The notes beneath the pieces were generated by a model, which ran no database searches, was not told where the DNA came from, and saw only the letters and a program-made list of their open reading frames with translations. This document shows positions 28,160 to 35,584 of a DNA stretch of 64,000 nucleotides, one piece after another; position 1 is the stretch's first letter, and every line of letters begins with the position of its first letter. The stretch spans positions 674 to 64,673 of the forward strand of contig NZ_LJGT01000035.1 of assembly GCF_001751365.1 (NCBI RefSeq), read 5' to 3'. Position numbers and translations under genes: made by a program. The DNA comes from Streptomyces abyssalis. Its GTDB lineage: Bacteria > Actinomycetota > Actinomycetes > Streptomycetales > Streptomycetaceae.

Positions 28160-28554
28160 ACGAGGGGACGTGCGCGGAGCGCGACGTGTTCGAGTACGCG
28201 CTGCTGCGGGTCGTGCCGCGCGTCGAGCGGGGCGAGACGATGAACGCGGGCGTGGTCCTCTACTGCCGCGCCAGGTCTCTCGTCGTCGCCCGTACGCACC
28301 TGGACGAGGACCGGCTGCGTGCGCTCGACCCGCACGCGGATCCGGTCGGTGTGCGCGCGGCCCTGCACGCCGCCGAGAGAGTCTGTGACGGAGGGGACGC
28401 CGCAGGACAGGCGGCGGGTGACGCGCCCGGCAGCCGCTTCCGCTGGCTCGTCGCCCCGCGCAGCACCGTGGTGCAGCCGGGGCCGGTTCACACGGGACTG
28501 ACCTGTGACCCCGAGGCGGAGGCCGAGCGGTTGCTGGAACTGCTCGTGCGGTGA
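28156..28554 (+). CDS. DUF3037 protein, partner of the HipA-like kinase
   Basis: 132 residues, soluble. DUF3037 is recognised from FEYALLRVVPRVERGETMNAGVVL (about 11-34, in segments) and FRWLVAPRSTVVQPGPVHTGL (about 94-114, in segments). Family function is unknown. The pairing of HipA_2 and DUF3037 is a recurrent arrangement as I recall it; the GTGA overlap supports a stoichiometric pair, possibly kinase plus regulator or substrate. No DNA-binding motif is visible, so it is not a HipB-type antitoxin. Confidence 0.8.
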   Translation: MNEGTCAERDVFEYALLRVVPRVERGETMNAGVVLYCRARSLVVARTHLDEDRLRALDPHADPVGVRAALHAAERVCDGGDAAGQAAGDAPGSRFRWLVAPRSTVVQPGPVHTGLTCDPEAEAERLLELLVR

Positions 28555-28576
28555 ATCTCATGTGCGGGGGCACCCG

Positions 28577-28605
28577 TTGACAGCAGGTGGCGCGGCTCAT
28601 AGCGT
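28577..28605 (+). promoter_or_regulatory. HrdB-type promoter of the fabG pair
   Basis: TTGACA (28577-28582), 17-bp spacer, TAGCGT (28600-28605). Excellent match to the Streptomyces principal-sigma consensus, 60 bp before the ATG at 28666. Confidence 0.75.
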
Positions 28606-28624
28606 CACGACTGCCACAAGGTAC

Positions 28625-28638
28625 TAAGCGGTTGCTCA
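28625..28638. promoter_or_regulatory. Candidate operator downstream of the fabG promoter
   Basis: TAAGC-ggtt-GCTCA, a near-perfect inverted repeat (4 of 5 pairs) starting about 13 bp after the expected transcription start. Its shape suits a TetR-family repressor; no such gene is adjacent. Confidence 0.4.
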
Positions 28639-28665
28639 CCACAATTCAGGGCGAGGAGAAACAGC

Positions 28666-29427
28666 ATGTCCACCACCGACCAGCGCGTCGCGATCGTCAC
28701 CGGTGCGGCGCGGGGCATCGGCGCGGCCACCGCCGTGCGGCTCGCGGCAGAGGGCTGCGCCGTAGCGGTGCTCGACCTCGACGAGGCGGCCTGCAAGGAG
28801 ACCGTCGAGAAGATCACAGCCGAGGGCGGCAGCGCGATCGCCGTGGGCTGCGACGTCTCGGACTCCGCCCAGGCGGAAACCGCCGTCGCGCGGGTCGTCG
28901 GTGAACTCGGGCCGCCCACGGTCCTCGTGAACAACGCCGGCGTGCTGAGGGACAACCTGCTGTTCAAGATGAGCGACGCCGACTGGGACACGGTGATGAA
29001 CGTCCACCTGCGCGGTGCGTTCGTGATGTCCCGGGCCTGCCAGAAGCACATGGTCGACGCCGGGTTCGGGCGCATCGTGAACCTCTCCTCCTCCTCGGCC
29101 CTCGGCAACCGCGGCCAGGTCAACTACGCCGCGGCCAAGGCCGGGATGCAGGGCTTCACCAAGACCCTCGCCAAGGAACTGGGGAAGTTCGGCATCACCG
29201 CCAACGCCGTCGCACCCGGCTTCATCGTCACCGACATGACGGCGGCCACCGCCGAGCGTGTCGGCATGGGCTTCGAGGACTTCCAGGCCGCCGCCGCCTC
29301 GCAGATCCCCGTCCAGCGCGTCGGCCGGCCCGAGGACGTCGCCGGCGCCATCGCCTTCTTCAGCGGTGAGGACGCCGGCTTCGTCTCCGGCCAGGTTCTG
29401 TACGTGGCCGGCGGCCCGCTCAACTGA
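28666..29427 (+). CDS. 3-oxoacyl-ACP reductase-like SDR (FabG type), first of a pair
   Basis: 253 residues. Classical SDR: NADP site TGAARGIG (about 12-19), NNAG (about 86-89), catalytic Ser in NLSSSSALG (about 141), Tyr-Lys in YAAAKAG (about 154-158). The fold and the C-terminal GGPLN end match FabG/acetoacetyl-CoA reductases, so reduction of a 3-oxoacyl thioester with NADPH is likely. GAGGAGAA precedes ATG 28666. It is followed 17 bp later by a second SDR gene. Confidence 0.87.
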   Translation: MSTTDQRVAIVTGAARGIGAATAVRLAAEGCAVAVLDLDEAACKETVEKITAEGGSAIAVGCDVSDSAQAETAVARVVGELGPPTVLVNNAGVLRDNLLFKMSDADWDTVMNVHLRGAFVMSRACQKHMVDAGFGRIVNLSSSSALGNRGQVNYAAAKAGMQGFTKTLAKELGKFGITANAVAPGFIVTDMTAATAERVGMGFEDFQAAAASQIPVQRVGRPEDVAGAIAFFSGEDAGFVSGQVLYVAGGPLN

Positions 29428-29444
29428 CCGGAGGGTCGCGGAAG

Positions 29445-30215
29445 ATGGCACAGCACGAAGCAGCACAGCAGGACACCGGCGAGGTCGCGATCGTGACCGG
29501 CGGCAGCCGGGGCATCGGATACGGAGTCGCCGAGGCCCTGGTCGCGCGCGGGCACCGCGTATGCATCACCGGACGCAACGAGGACGCGCTGAAGGAGGCC
29601 GTCGCCGCACTCGGTCCGCAGCGGGCCATGTACGTCGCGGGCAAGGCCCACGACGACGAGCACCGGCGCTCCGCCGTCGAGCAGGTGATGGAGGCCTACG
29701 GGCGGGTCGACCACCTCGTGAACAACGCGGGCACCAACCCGGTCTTCGGCCCGATCGCCGATCTCGACCTGGGTGTCGCGCGCAAGGTCTTCGAGACCAA
29801 CGTGGTCTCCGCCCTCGGCTTCGCCCAGTCCACGTGGGCGGCCTGGCAGCGGGAGAACGGCGGCACGATCGTGAACGTCGCCTCCATCGCCGGTATGTCC
29901 GCTTCGCCCTTCATCGGTGCGTACGGGATGAGCAAGGCGGCGATGATCAATCTCACACAGCAGCTCGCCCATGAATTCGCGCCGACTGTACGGGTCAACG
30001 CCCTCGCGCCGGCTGTGGTGAAGACGAAGTTCGCCGCCGCTCTCTACGAGGGCCGGGAAGCGGACGCCGCCGCCCGCTATCCCATGAACAGGCTCGGGGA
30101 GCCGCGGGACATCGGCGGGGCCGCCGCCTTCCTCACTTCTCCCGAATCCGCGTGGATCACCGGCCAGACTCTGGTCGTCGACGGCGGCCTCGCGCTCAAC
30201 GCCGGAGTCGAGTAG
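29445..30215 (+). CDS. SDR oxidoreductase (FabG-like), second of a pair
   Basis: 256 residues. SDR motifs: TGGSRGIG (about 18-25), NNAGTNP (about 89-95), VASIAG with the catalytic Ser (about 145-150), and YGMSKAAM with Tyr-Lys (about 159-166). Ends with VDGGLALNAG, normal for the family. Starts 17 bp after the first gene with GGAGG nearby, so the two form an operon; the partners may act on the two ends of a fatty-acid or polyketide-like substrate, which is inference. A strong terminator follows. Confidence 0.86.
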   Translation: MAQHEAAQQDTGEVAIVTGGSRGIGYGVAEALVARGHRVCITGRNEDALKEAVAALGPQRAMYVAGKAHDDEHRRSAVEQVMEAYGRVDHLVNNAGTNPVFGPIADLDLGVARKVFETNVVSALGFAQSTWAAWQRENGGTIVNVASIAGMSASPFIGAYGMSKAAMINLTQQLAHEFAPTVRVNALAPAVVKTKFAAALYEGREADAAARYPMNRLGEPRDIGGAAAFLTSPESAWITGQTLVVDGGLALNAGVE

Positions 30216-30254
30216 GGATTTCCCGCTCCGCGCGCACCATCCCACGAGGGAATC

Positions 30255-30286
30255 CGGGTGCCGGTCCGTTGCCGGACCGGCACCCG
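30255..30286 (+). terminator. Terminator after the SDR pair
   Basis: Perfect 14-bp stem, CGGGTGCCGGTCCG (30255-30268) with CGGACCGGCACCCG (30273-30286), and a 4-nt loop TTGC. Confidence 0.75.
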
Positions 30287-30524
30287 CTGTCATCGGAATG
30301 CTCCGTGTCCTGCTGGCAATTGACGAATGGTTGACCAGCGCATGTTCCCCGGGTCCGGTGCTGAGGTAGGGTCTCTTTCGCCTCTCGGCCAGCGGGTCCG
30401 CGTAGGGCGTCGCCGTACTCCGTACGACGGCGTGGGAACGCAATCAACGCATTGACCGGCCGACGGCAATTCCCTTTTGCAACTGCATCGGCAGTAGTGG
30501 CCCCGCCGACTGAGGAGCGCGCAG
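30287..30524. promoter_or_regulatory. Upstream region of the peptide-binding lipoprotein gene
   Basis: TAGGGT (30367-30372) is a candidate -10; upstream hexamers are weak. TTGACG and TTGACC occur at 30320 and 30331 without matching -10 boxes. GAGGAG (30512-30517) is the ribosome site. The span 30216-30524 holds no gene. Confidence 0.4.
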
Positions 30525-32117
30525 GTGTTCGACCGGAACGGACCTCTGAGGATCGCAGCGACCGTTGTCATATCTATGTCGATGGTCGCGGGGTGCAGTT
30601 CGATGTCGGGTGGCGACAACGACGACCAGCTCCGCGAGATCGTCACAGGAACCACCAGCGCTCCCAGCACCCTCGACCCTGCGGCGGCCTGGGACGGTTC
30701 GTGGGAACTCTACAAGAACGTCTACCAGACGCTGCTGTCCTTCCCGAGCAGCAGCTCTTCCCCGGAGCCCGACGCCGCCAAGCGCTGCGGCTTCACCGAC
30801 TCCGCGAGCCGCGTCTACCGCTGCACACTGCGGGACGGTCTGGAGTTCTCCAACGGGAATCCGCTCGACGCCCGCGCGGTGAAGCACTCCGTGGACCGCG
30901 TCACCTCGATCAAGGCGAAGTCGGGACCGCTCGGCCTGCTGGGCAGCCTGGAACGCGTGGAGGCGCCGGACAAGAAGACGGTGGTCTTCCATCTGAAGAA
31001 GTCCGACGCCACATTCCCCTTCATCCTCGCCACCCCGGCGACCTCGATCGTCGACCCGGAGACCTACCCGGCGAAGAAGCTGCGCAAGGGCTCGAAGATC
31101 GTCGGCTCCGGACCGTACTCCCTGAAGTCCTACAGCAAGGGCAAGAAGGCGGAGCTCACGCGGTACAACGGCTACCGCGGTCCAGCGAAGCCCAAGAACG
31201 ACGTCGTCACCATCGAGTACTTCCAGGACTCCGCGAAGATGGTGAAGGCGCTCAAGGACAAGAAGATCGACGTCGCATACCGCGGTCTGACACCGGACCA
31301 GGTCAGCGCATTCCAGAAGGCGCAGGCGAACGGGAACCAGGAAGTGGAGCTGACGGAACTCCTCGGTTCCGAGATCAGCTATCTCGTCTTCAACCCCAAG
31401 GACAGCACGGCCGGAAATCCGGCCGTGCGCAAGGCCGTTGCGGAGCTGATCGACCGCAAGGCGCTCGTGCGGAACGTGTACAACCGCACGACCGACCCGC
31501 TCTACTCCATGGTCCCCGGCGGAATCACCGGCCACACCAGCGCCTACTACGACCGCTACGGCGAGCCCGACAGGGACCAGGCGGAGAAGACGCTCAGGGA
31601 AGCGGGCATCAACAAGAAGGTGCCGCTGAAGCTGTGGTACACCACCGACCGCTACGGCTCGACGACGGGTGAGACCTTCGCCGAGCTCAAGCGGCAGCTG
31701 AACAAGTCAGGGCTCTTCGACGTCTCCGTGCAGGGCCGCCCGTGGTCCGAGTTCGTAGAGGGTTACAGCAAGGGCAAGTACCCGGTGTTCGGCCGCGGCT
31801 GGTTCCCCGACTTCCCGGACGCCGACAACTACGTCGCGCCCTTCGTGGGCAAGAACAACGCGCTCGGCACGCCCTACGAGAACTCCGAGATCACCGAGGA
31901 CCTGCTGCCCAATTCGCGCAAGGAGAGCAACCGCGCGACCGCCAGCCGCGCCTTCACCCGCGCCCAGAAGCTCATCGCGAAGGACGCGCGGCTGCTGCCG
32001 CTCTGGCAGGGCAGGGTGTACGTGGCCTCGCTCAAGGACGTGGCCGGCGTCGAGTGGGTCCTGGACCCCTCCACGCTTCCGCGCATGTGGGAGCTGCACA
32101 AGAAGTCCAGCTGGTAG
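30525..32117 (+). CDS. Peptide/nickel-type ABC transporter substrate-binding lipoprotein (family 5)
   Basis: 530 residues. Signal peptide with lipobox VAGC (about Cys23). The solute-binding family 5 fold is shown by TLDPAAAWDGSWELYKNVYQ (about 48-67), RDGLEFSNGNPLDARAVKHSVDR (about 103-125, in segments) and NPAVRKAVAELIDRKAL (about 301-317). It should bind oligopeptides or similar solutes outside the membrane and deliver them to an ABC permease. No permease or ATPase genes are near, so it is an orphan. Lysine content is higher than in neighbouring proteins. GTG 30525 follows GAGGAG by 7 nt. Confidence 0.9.
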   Translation: MFDRNGPLRIAATVVISMSMVAGCSSMSGGDNDDQLREIVTGTTSAPSTLDPAAAWDGSWELYKNVYQTLLSFPSSSSSPEPDAAKRCGFTDSASRVYRCTLRDGLEFSNGNPLDARAVKHSVDRVTSIKAKSGPLGLLGSLERVEAPDKKTVVFHLKKSDATFPFILATPATSIVDPETYPAKKLRKGSKIVGSGPYSLKSYSKGKKAELTRYNGYRGPAKPKNDVVTIEYFQDSAKMVKALKDKKIDVAYRGLTPDQVSAFQKAQANGNQEVELTELLGSEISYLVFNPKDSTAGNPAVRKAVAELIDRKALVRNVYNRTTDPLYSMVPGGITGHTSAYYDRYGEPDRDQAEKTLREAGINKKVPLKLWYTTDRYGSTTGETFAELKRQLNKSGLFDVSVQGRPWSEFVEGYSKGKYPVFGRGWFPDFPDADNYVAPFVGKNNALGTPYENSEITEDLLPNSRKESNRATASRAFTRAQKLIAKDARLLPLWQGRVYVASLKDVAGVEWVLDPSTLPRMWELHKKSSW

Positions 32118-32169
32118 ACGGGTCCCGGCCCTCCTTTCCGGGAGGGCGGCACGTACCCGCAGCCCGCGC

Positions 32170-32207
32170 CGCCGCCTCCGCCCCGCTGACATGGGGCGGA
32201 GGCGGCG
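32170..32207 (+). terminator. Terminator after the substrate-binding protein gene
   Basis: Perfect 15-bp arms (32170-32184 and 32193-32207), 8-nt loop. A smaller hairpin with GCCCTCC/GGAGGGC arms precedes it. Confidence 0.65.
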
Positions 32208-32279
32208 TGCTGTCGGCGGGCAGCCGGTACGTTCGGGGACGGCAACCACAGATGCGAAGCCGCCGCGGAGGTACGAGAG

Positions 32280-32975
32280 TTGAACGACATGCTGGGCACC
32301 CTGCCGGACTCCTGGCAGCAGGCCCTCGGCGAGGAGACCGGCAAGCCCTACTTCAAGGAGCTCGCCGAGTTCGTCGAGCAGGAGCGGGAGCGCGGTCCGG
32401 TCTACCCGCCGCGCGAGGAGGTCTTCGCCGCCCTGCACGCCACGCCGTACGAGCGGGTGAAGGTGCTGATCCTCGGACAGGACCCGTACCACGGAGAGGG
32501 CCAGGGGCACGGCCTGTGCTTCTCCGTGCGGCCGGGTGTGCGCACGCCGCCGTCCCTGCGCAACATCTACAAGGAGATGCGCGAGGACCTCGGCCATCCC
32601 GTGCCGGACAGCGGACATCTCATGACGTGGGCCGAGCAGGGCGTGCTGCTGCTCAACGCGGTGCTCACGGTCCGGGCGGGCGAGGCCAACTCCCACAAGG
32701 GCAAGGGCTGGGAGACGTTCACGGATTCCGTGATCCGGGCCGTGTCGTCCAGGCGGAGCCCGGTCGTCTTCGTGCTGTGGGGGAACCATGCGAAGAAGAA
32801 GCTCCCGCTGATCGACACCGGCCGGCACACAGTGGTTCAGGGCGCGCATCCCTCCCCGCTCTCGGCGAGGAAGTTCTTCGGCTCGCGGCCCTTCAGCCGG
32901 ATCGACGAAGCGGTCGCCGCCGCCGGGCACGCGCCAGTCGACTGGCGTATCCCGGACGCCGGCGCACGCGCCTGA
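32280..32975 (+). CDS. ung: Uracil-DNA glycosylase (family 1)
   Basis: 231 residues. The family-1 motifs are intact: water-activating Asp in GQDPYHGEGQGHGL (about 66-79), TPPSLRNIYKE, the uracil-binding Asn in LLNAVLTV, and the catalytic His in HPSPLSARKFFG (about 194-205). Removes uracil from DNA at the start of base excision repair. The start is probably the rare TTG at 32280, with GGAGG (32266-32271) 8 nt upstream; ATG 32289 would leave a 17-nt spacing. Confidence 0.95.
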   Translation: MNDMLGTLPDSWQQALGEETGKPYFKELAEFVEQERERGPVYPPREEVFAALHATPYERVKVLILGQDPYHGEGQGHGLCFSVRPGVRTPPSLRNIYKEMREDLGHPVPDSGHLMTWAEQGVLLLNAVLTVRAGEANSHKGKGWETFTDSVIRAVSSRRSPVVFVLWGNHAKKKLPLIDTGRHTVVQGAHPSPLSARKFFGSRPFSRIDEAVAAAGHAPVDWRIPDAGARA

Positions 32976-33056
32976 GCGTGATTGTCAGTGCCTGCGGCTA
33001 GCGTCGTCGTGGCAGGTGACGGCAGCACTCGGCGCGCCCGGTGGAGGAGGAGTCCC

Positions 33057-33533
33057 GTGACGGAGCCGCAGCAGGAGACGTCCCCGGACGGGGTCATGGT
33101 CCGGATCGGGCAGGCGATCATGCTCCATCGCGCCGGCGACCGTGAGGAGGCCCGGCACCGCTTCTCACTGCTGTGGTCCGAGACCACGGGCGAGGGCGAC
33201 CTCTTCCACCGGTGCACCATCGCGCACTACATGGCCGACACCCAGGACGACCCCGGCGCCGAGCTGGAGTGGGACCTGCGGGCGCTGGCCGCGGCCGACG
33301 CGCTCACGGAGGAGCAGGTGGAGTGGGGAGAGCACTCGCTGGCGGTCCGCTCCCTGTATCCGTCGCTGTATCTCAACGTCGCCGCCGACCACGCCAAGCT
33401 CGGTGACAGCGCTGCCGCACGCCGCGAACTGCGCCGGGCGCAGGGCGCGTTGGGCTCGCTAGCTGACGACGCGTACGGGGAAGGGATCCGGGCGGCCGTG
33501 GGGCGGCTGGAGAGCAGGCTCGGGCCGGTCTGA
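33057..33533 (+). CDS. TPR-like conserved hypothetical protein
   Basis: 158 residues, all-helical by eye. Helical pairs with TPR-like spacing (AIMLHRAGDREEARHRFSLLW; TIAHYMADTQDDPGAELEWDLRAL; LYLNVAADHAKLGDSAAARRELRRAQ, in segments) suggest a small scaffold. No signal peptide. GTG 33057 has a strong GGAGGAGG (33043-33050). I recognise no named family; it follows ung by 81 bp and may be cotranscribed. Confidence 0.65.
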   Translation: MTEPQQETSPDGVMVRIGQAIMLHRAGDREEARHRFSLLWSETTGEGDLFHRCTIAHYMADTQDDPGAELEWDLRALAAADALTEEQVEWGEHSLAVRSLYPSLYLNVAADHAKLGDSAAARRELRRAQGALGSLADDAYGEGIRAAVGRLESRLGPV

Positions 33534-33560
33534 GGCGTTCAGGCCTGCCGCCGGGCCCGT

Positions 33561-34190
33561 TCAGCTCCCCGGCTGCGCGGCTGACGGAGCGAGCATGCCG
33601 TGCAGCAACTCCCGCACCCCGGCCCGCAGTTCCTCGTACGAGGGCACCTCGTCGGCGTACGAGCCGGCTGTGCACGAGAAGAGCATGCCGTCGCACCACG
33701 CCACCAGCGACAGCGTGTGCCGTTCCGGCTCGGACGACCCGGCGCGCCTGAGCATCGCCACGAGTGGCTCACGGAATGCGCTGGTCCCGGTGTGCACGTA
33801 CATCTCCCGCAGCCCGGGCCGCCGTGCGATCTCCAGGGCCAGTTCGTAGCGTGCGAGGAGCAGCGACGGATCCCTGGTGAGGTAGCGGTGCACCGCCAGG
33901 GCCAGCCCGTCCGCCAGTTCGGCGGTGTCCTTCCCCGTGGGCATCTCATCCAGCGCGATCACCTGCGACTCCCGTACGGCCAGCCGGCGCACCGCCGCCT
34001 CGATCAGCGCCGCGCGGGTACGGGCGTGGTTGGAGGTCGAACCCTGCGGCAGGCCCGCCGCCTCGTCCACGGCCCGGTGGGTCAGGGCACGGAGCCCGCG
34101 CTCGGCGAGCAGCGCGATCGCGGCGTCGGCGATCATCTCGGAGCGGGTGAGGGGCCCGGAGCCGGGCGGAGAGGAACGAGGGGCGCTCAT
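33561..34190 (-). CDS. TetR/AcrR-family repressor
   Basis: 209 residues. N-terminal helix-turn-helix (about 13-58): SEMIADAAIALLAERGLRALTHRAVDEAAGLPQGSTSNHA, quoted only as a position marker in pieces. The C-terminal ligand/dimer domain is helical, with TGTSAFREPLVAMLRRAG near the end. It is divergent from a flavin monooxygenase gene, and two identical-arm palindromes lie between them, so the monooxygenase is the likely target. ATG 34190 is taken; a TTG at 34199 is possible. Ribosome site weak. Confidence 0.87.
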   Translation of the reverse strand: MSAPRSSPPGSGPLTRSEMIADAAIALLAERGLRALTHRAVDEAAGLPQGSTSNHARTRAALIEAAVRRLAVRESQVIALDEMPTGKDTAELADGLALAVHRYLTRDPSLLLARYELALEIARRPGLREMYVHTGTSAFREPLVAMLRRAGSSEPERHTLSLVAWCDGMLFSCTAGSYADEVPSYEELRAGVRELLHGMLAPSAAQPGS

Positions 34191-34233
34191 GGCAGCCAAA
34201 TGTACGACGGCAACTCCGGCCCGGATCGCCGAA

Positions 34234-34263
34234 ACTACGGACGTAGTAGACTACAGATGTAGT
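34234..34263. promoter_or_regulatory. Double TetR operator between repressor and monooxygenase genes
   Basis: ACTAC-ggac-GTAGT (34234-34247) and ACTAC-agat-GTAGT (34250-34263) are two perfect palindromes with identical arms, centres 16 bp apart. Confidence 0.75.
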
Positions 34264-34303
34264 GGCCTGATGGCAGGCCGCCCGCCGGAGAAGGAGACCG
34301 CCC

Positions 34304-35524
34304 ATGCCCGCATCCCGGTCCGAGCCACGAGCGGTCGTCATCGGCGCCGGCATCGGCGGGCTCACGGCCGCCGTCGCCCTGCACCAGCAGGGCTGGCACG
34401 TCACCGTCCTCGAGCGGGCCCCGGCCGTCGAGGCCGTCGGCGCGGGCCTCGGCCTCACCCCCAACTCCCTGCGGGCGCTGGACGTCATCGGCCTCGGCGA
34501 CACGCTCAGGCCGATGCGCACGTGGACGGACGAGGGCGGGCTGCGTACTCCCTCGGGGCGCTGGCTCTCCCGTACGAACCAGGCCGCGGCGGCAGCCCGG
34601 TTCGGCGGTCCGTTCGTCCCCGTGCACCGGGCCACGCTCATCTCCCTGCTGCTCTCCCGGCTGCCCGGCGAAGCGGTGCGCACGGGCACGCCGGCCACGG
34701 TCGCCGACCCCGGCGGCCCGGACAGGCCGGCGCGGGTGCGCAGTGACGCGGAGGAGTGGGAGGCCGAACTTGCCGTGGCCGCCGACGGCATCCACTCACC
34801 GGCGCGTTCCGTGCTCTTCCCCGGAAGCCCCGCTCCCAGGTACGCGGGCTTCACCGCCTGGCGCCTGGTCGTGCCGGCCCCCGACGTGGCCTACCCGCCG
34901 CACGAGACATGGGGCCGCGGCACCCTGTGGGGCACGCAGCCGCTGCACGACGGACGGGTCTACGCGTATGCCGCCGCGGCCGTCCCGGCCGGCGAGCGTG
35001 CACCCGAGGGCGAACACGCCGAACTCCGGCGCAGGTTCGGCACCTGGCACCAACCGGTGCCCGCGATCCTCGACGCCGCGGGCCCGGACGACATCCTGCG
35101 CAACGACGTCCACCAGGCCGCCGAGCCGCTTCCGGCGTTCCACCGTGGACGTGTGGCCGTCCTCGGCGACGCCGCGCACGCGATGCCGCCCACCCTCGGG
35201 CAGGGCGGCAACCAGGCGGTAGAGGACGGCGTCGTACTCGCCCACCACGCCGCACCGCAGGCGGACGTACCGCAGGCCCTGGCCGCGTACACCCGCGACC
35301 GGCTTCCACGTACGAGTGAAGTGGTACGGCGTGCCGTACGGGTCTCCCGCCTGATCACCCTGACCTCCGCGCCGGCCTGTGCGCTGCGTGACGCCCTGAT
35401 GGCCACGGCGGGCCGGGCCGGGCCGCACCTGGCGCTGCGCGCCCTCGACGGGATCGCCGACTGGAGTCCGCCGGGGGAGCACGACGCGGCGGCGACGCCG
35501 CACGGCGGGACGGGCGGCCGGTAG
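34304..35524 (+). CDS. FAD-dependent aromatic-ring monooxygenase
   Basis: 406 residues. Group A flavoprotein hydroxylase: dinucleotide site GAGIGGLTAAVAL (about 14-26), the DG motif ADGIHSPARS (about 160-169) that contacts NAD(P)H, and GDAAHAMPPTLGQGGNQAVED (about 285-305, in segments) for FAD. It hydroxylates an aromatic or related substrate using O2 and NAD(P)H. The substrate is unknown. It is divergent from the TetR gene with a double operator between, so induction by its substrate or a toxic aromatic compound is likely. GGAGAAGGAGA precedes ATG 34304. Confidence 0.88.
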   Translation: MPASRSEPRAVVIGAGIGGLTAAVALHQQGWHVTVLERAPAVEAVGAGLGLTPNSLRALDVIGLGDTLRPMRTWTDEGGLRTPSGRWLSRTNQAAAAARFGGPFVPVHRATLISLLLSRLPGEAVRTGTPATVADPGGPDRPARVRSDAEEWEAELAVAADGIHSPARSVLFPGSPAPRYAGFTAWRLVVPAPDVAYPPHETWGRGTLWGTQPLHDGRVYAYAAAAVPAGERAPEGEHAELRRRFGTWHQPVPAILDAAGPDDILRNDVHQAAEPLPAFHRGRVAVLGDAAHAMPPTLGQGGNQAVEDGVVLAHHAAPQADVPQALAAYTRDRLPRTSEVVRRAVRVSRLITLTSAPACALRDALMATAGRAGPHLALRALDGIADWSPPGEHDAAATPHGGTGGR

Positions 35525-35584
35525 CCGGGGAGCGGCACGCCGGCAGACAGGACGTCAGCGGACGGGGGGTCGGCGGACGGGCCG

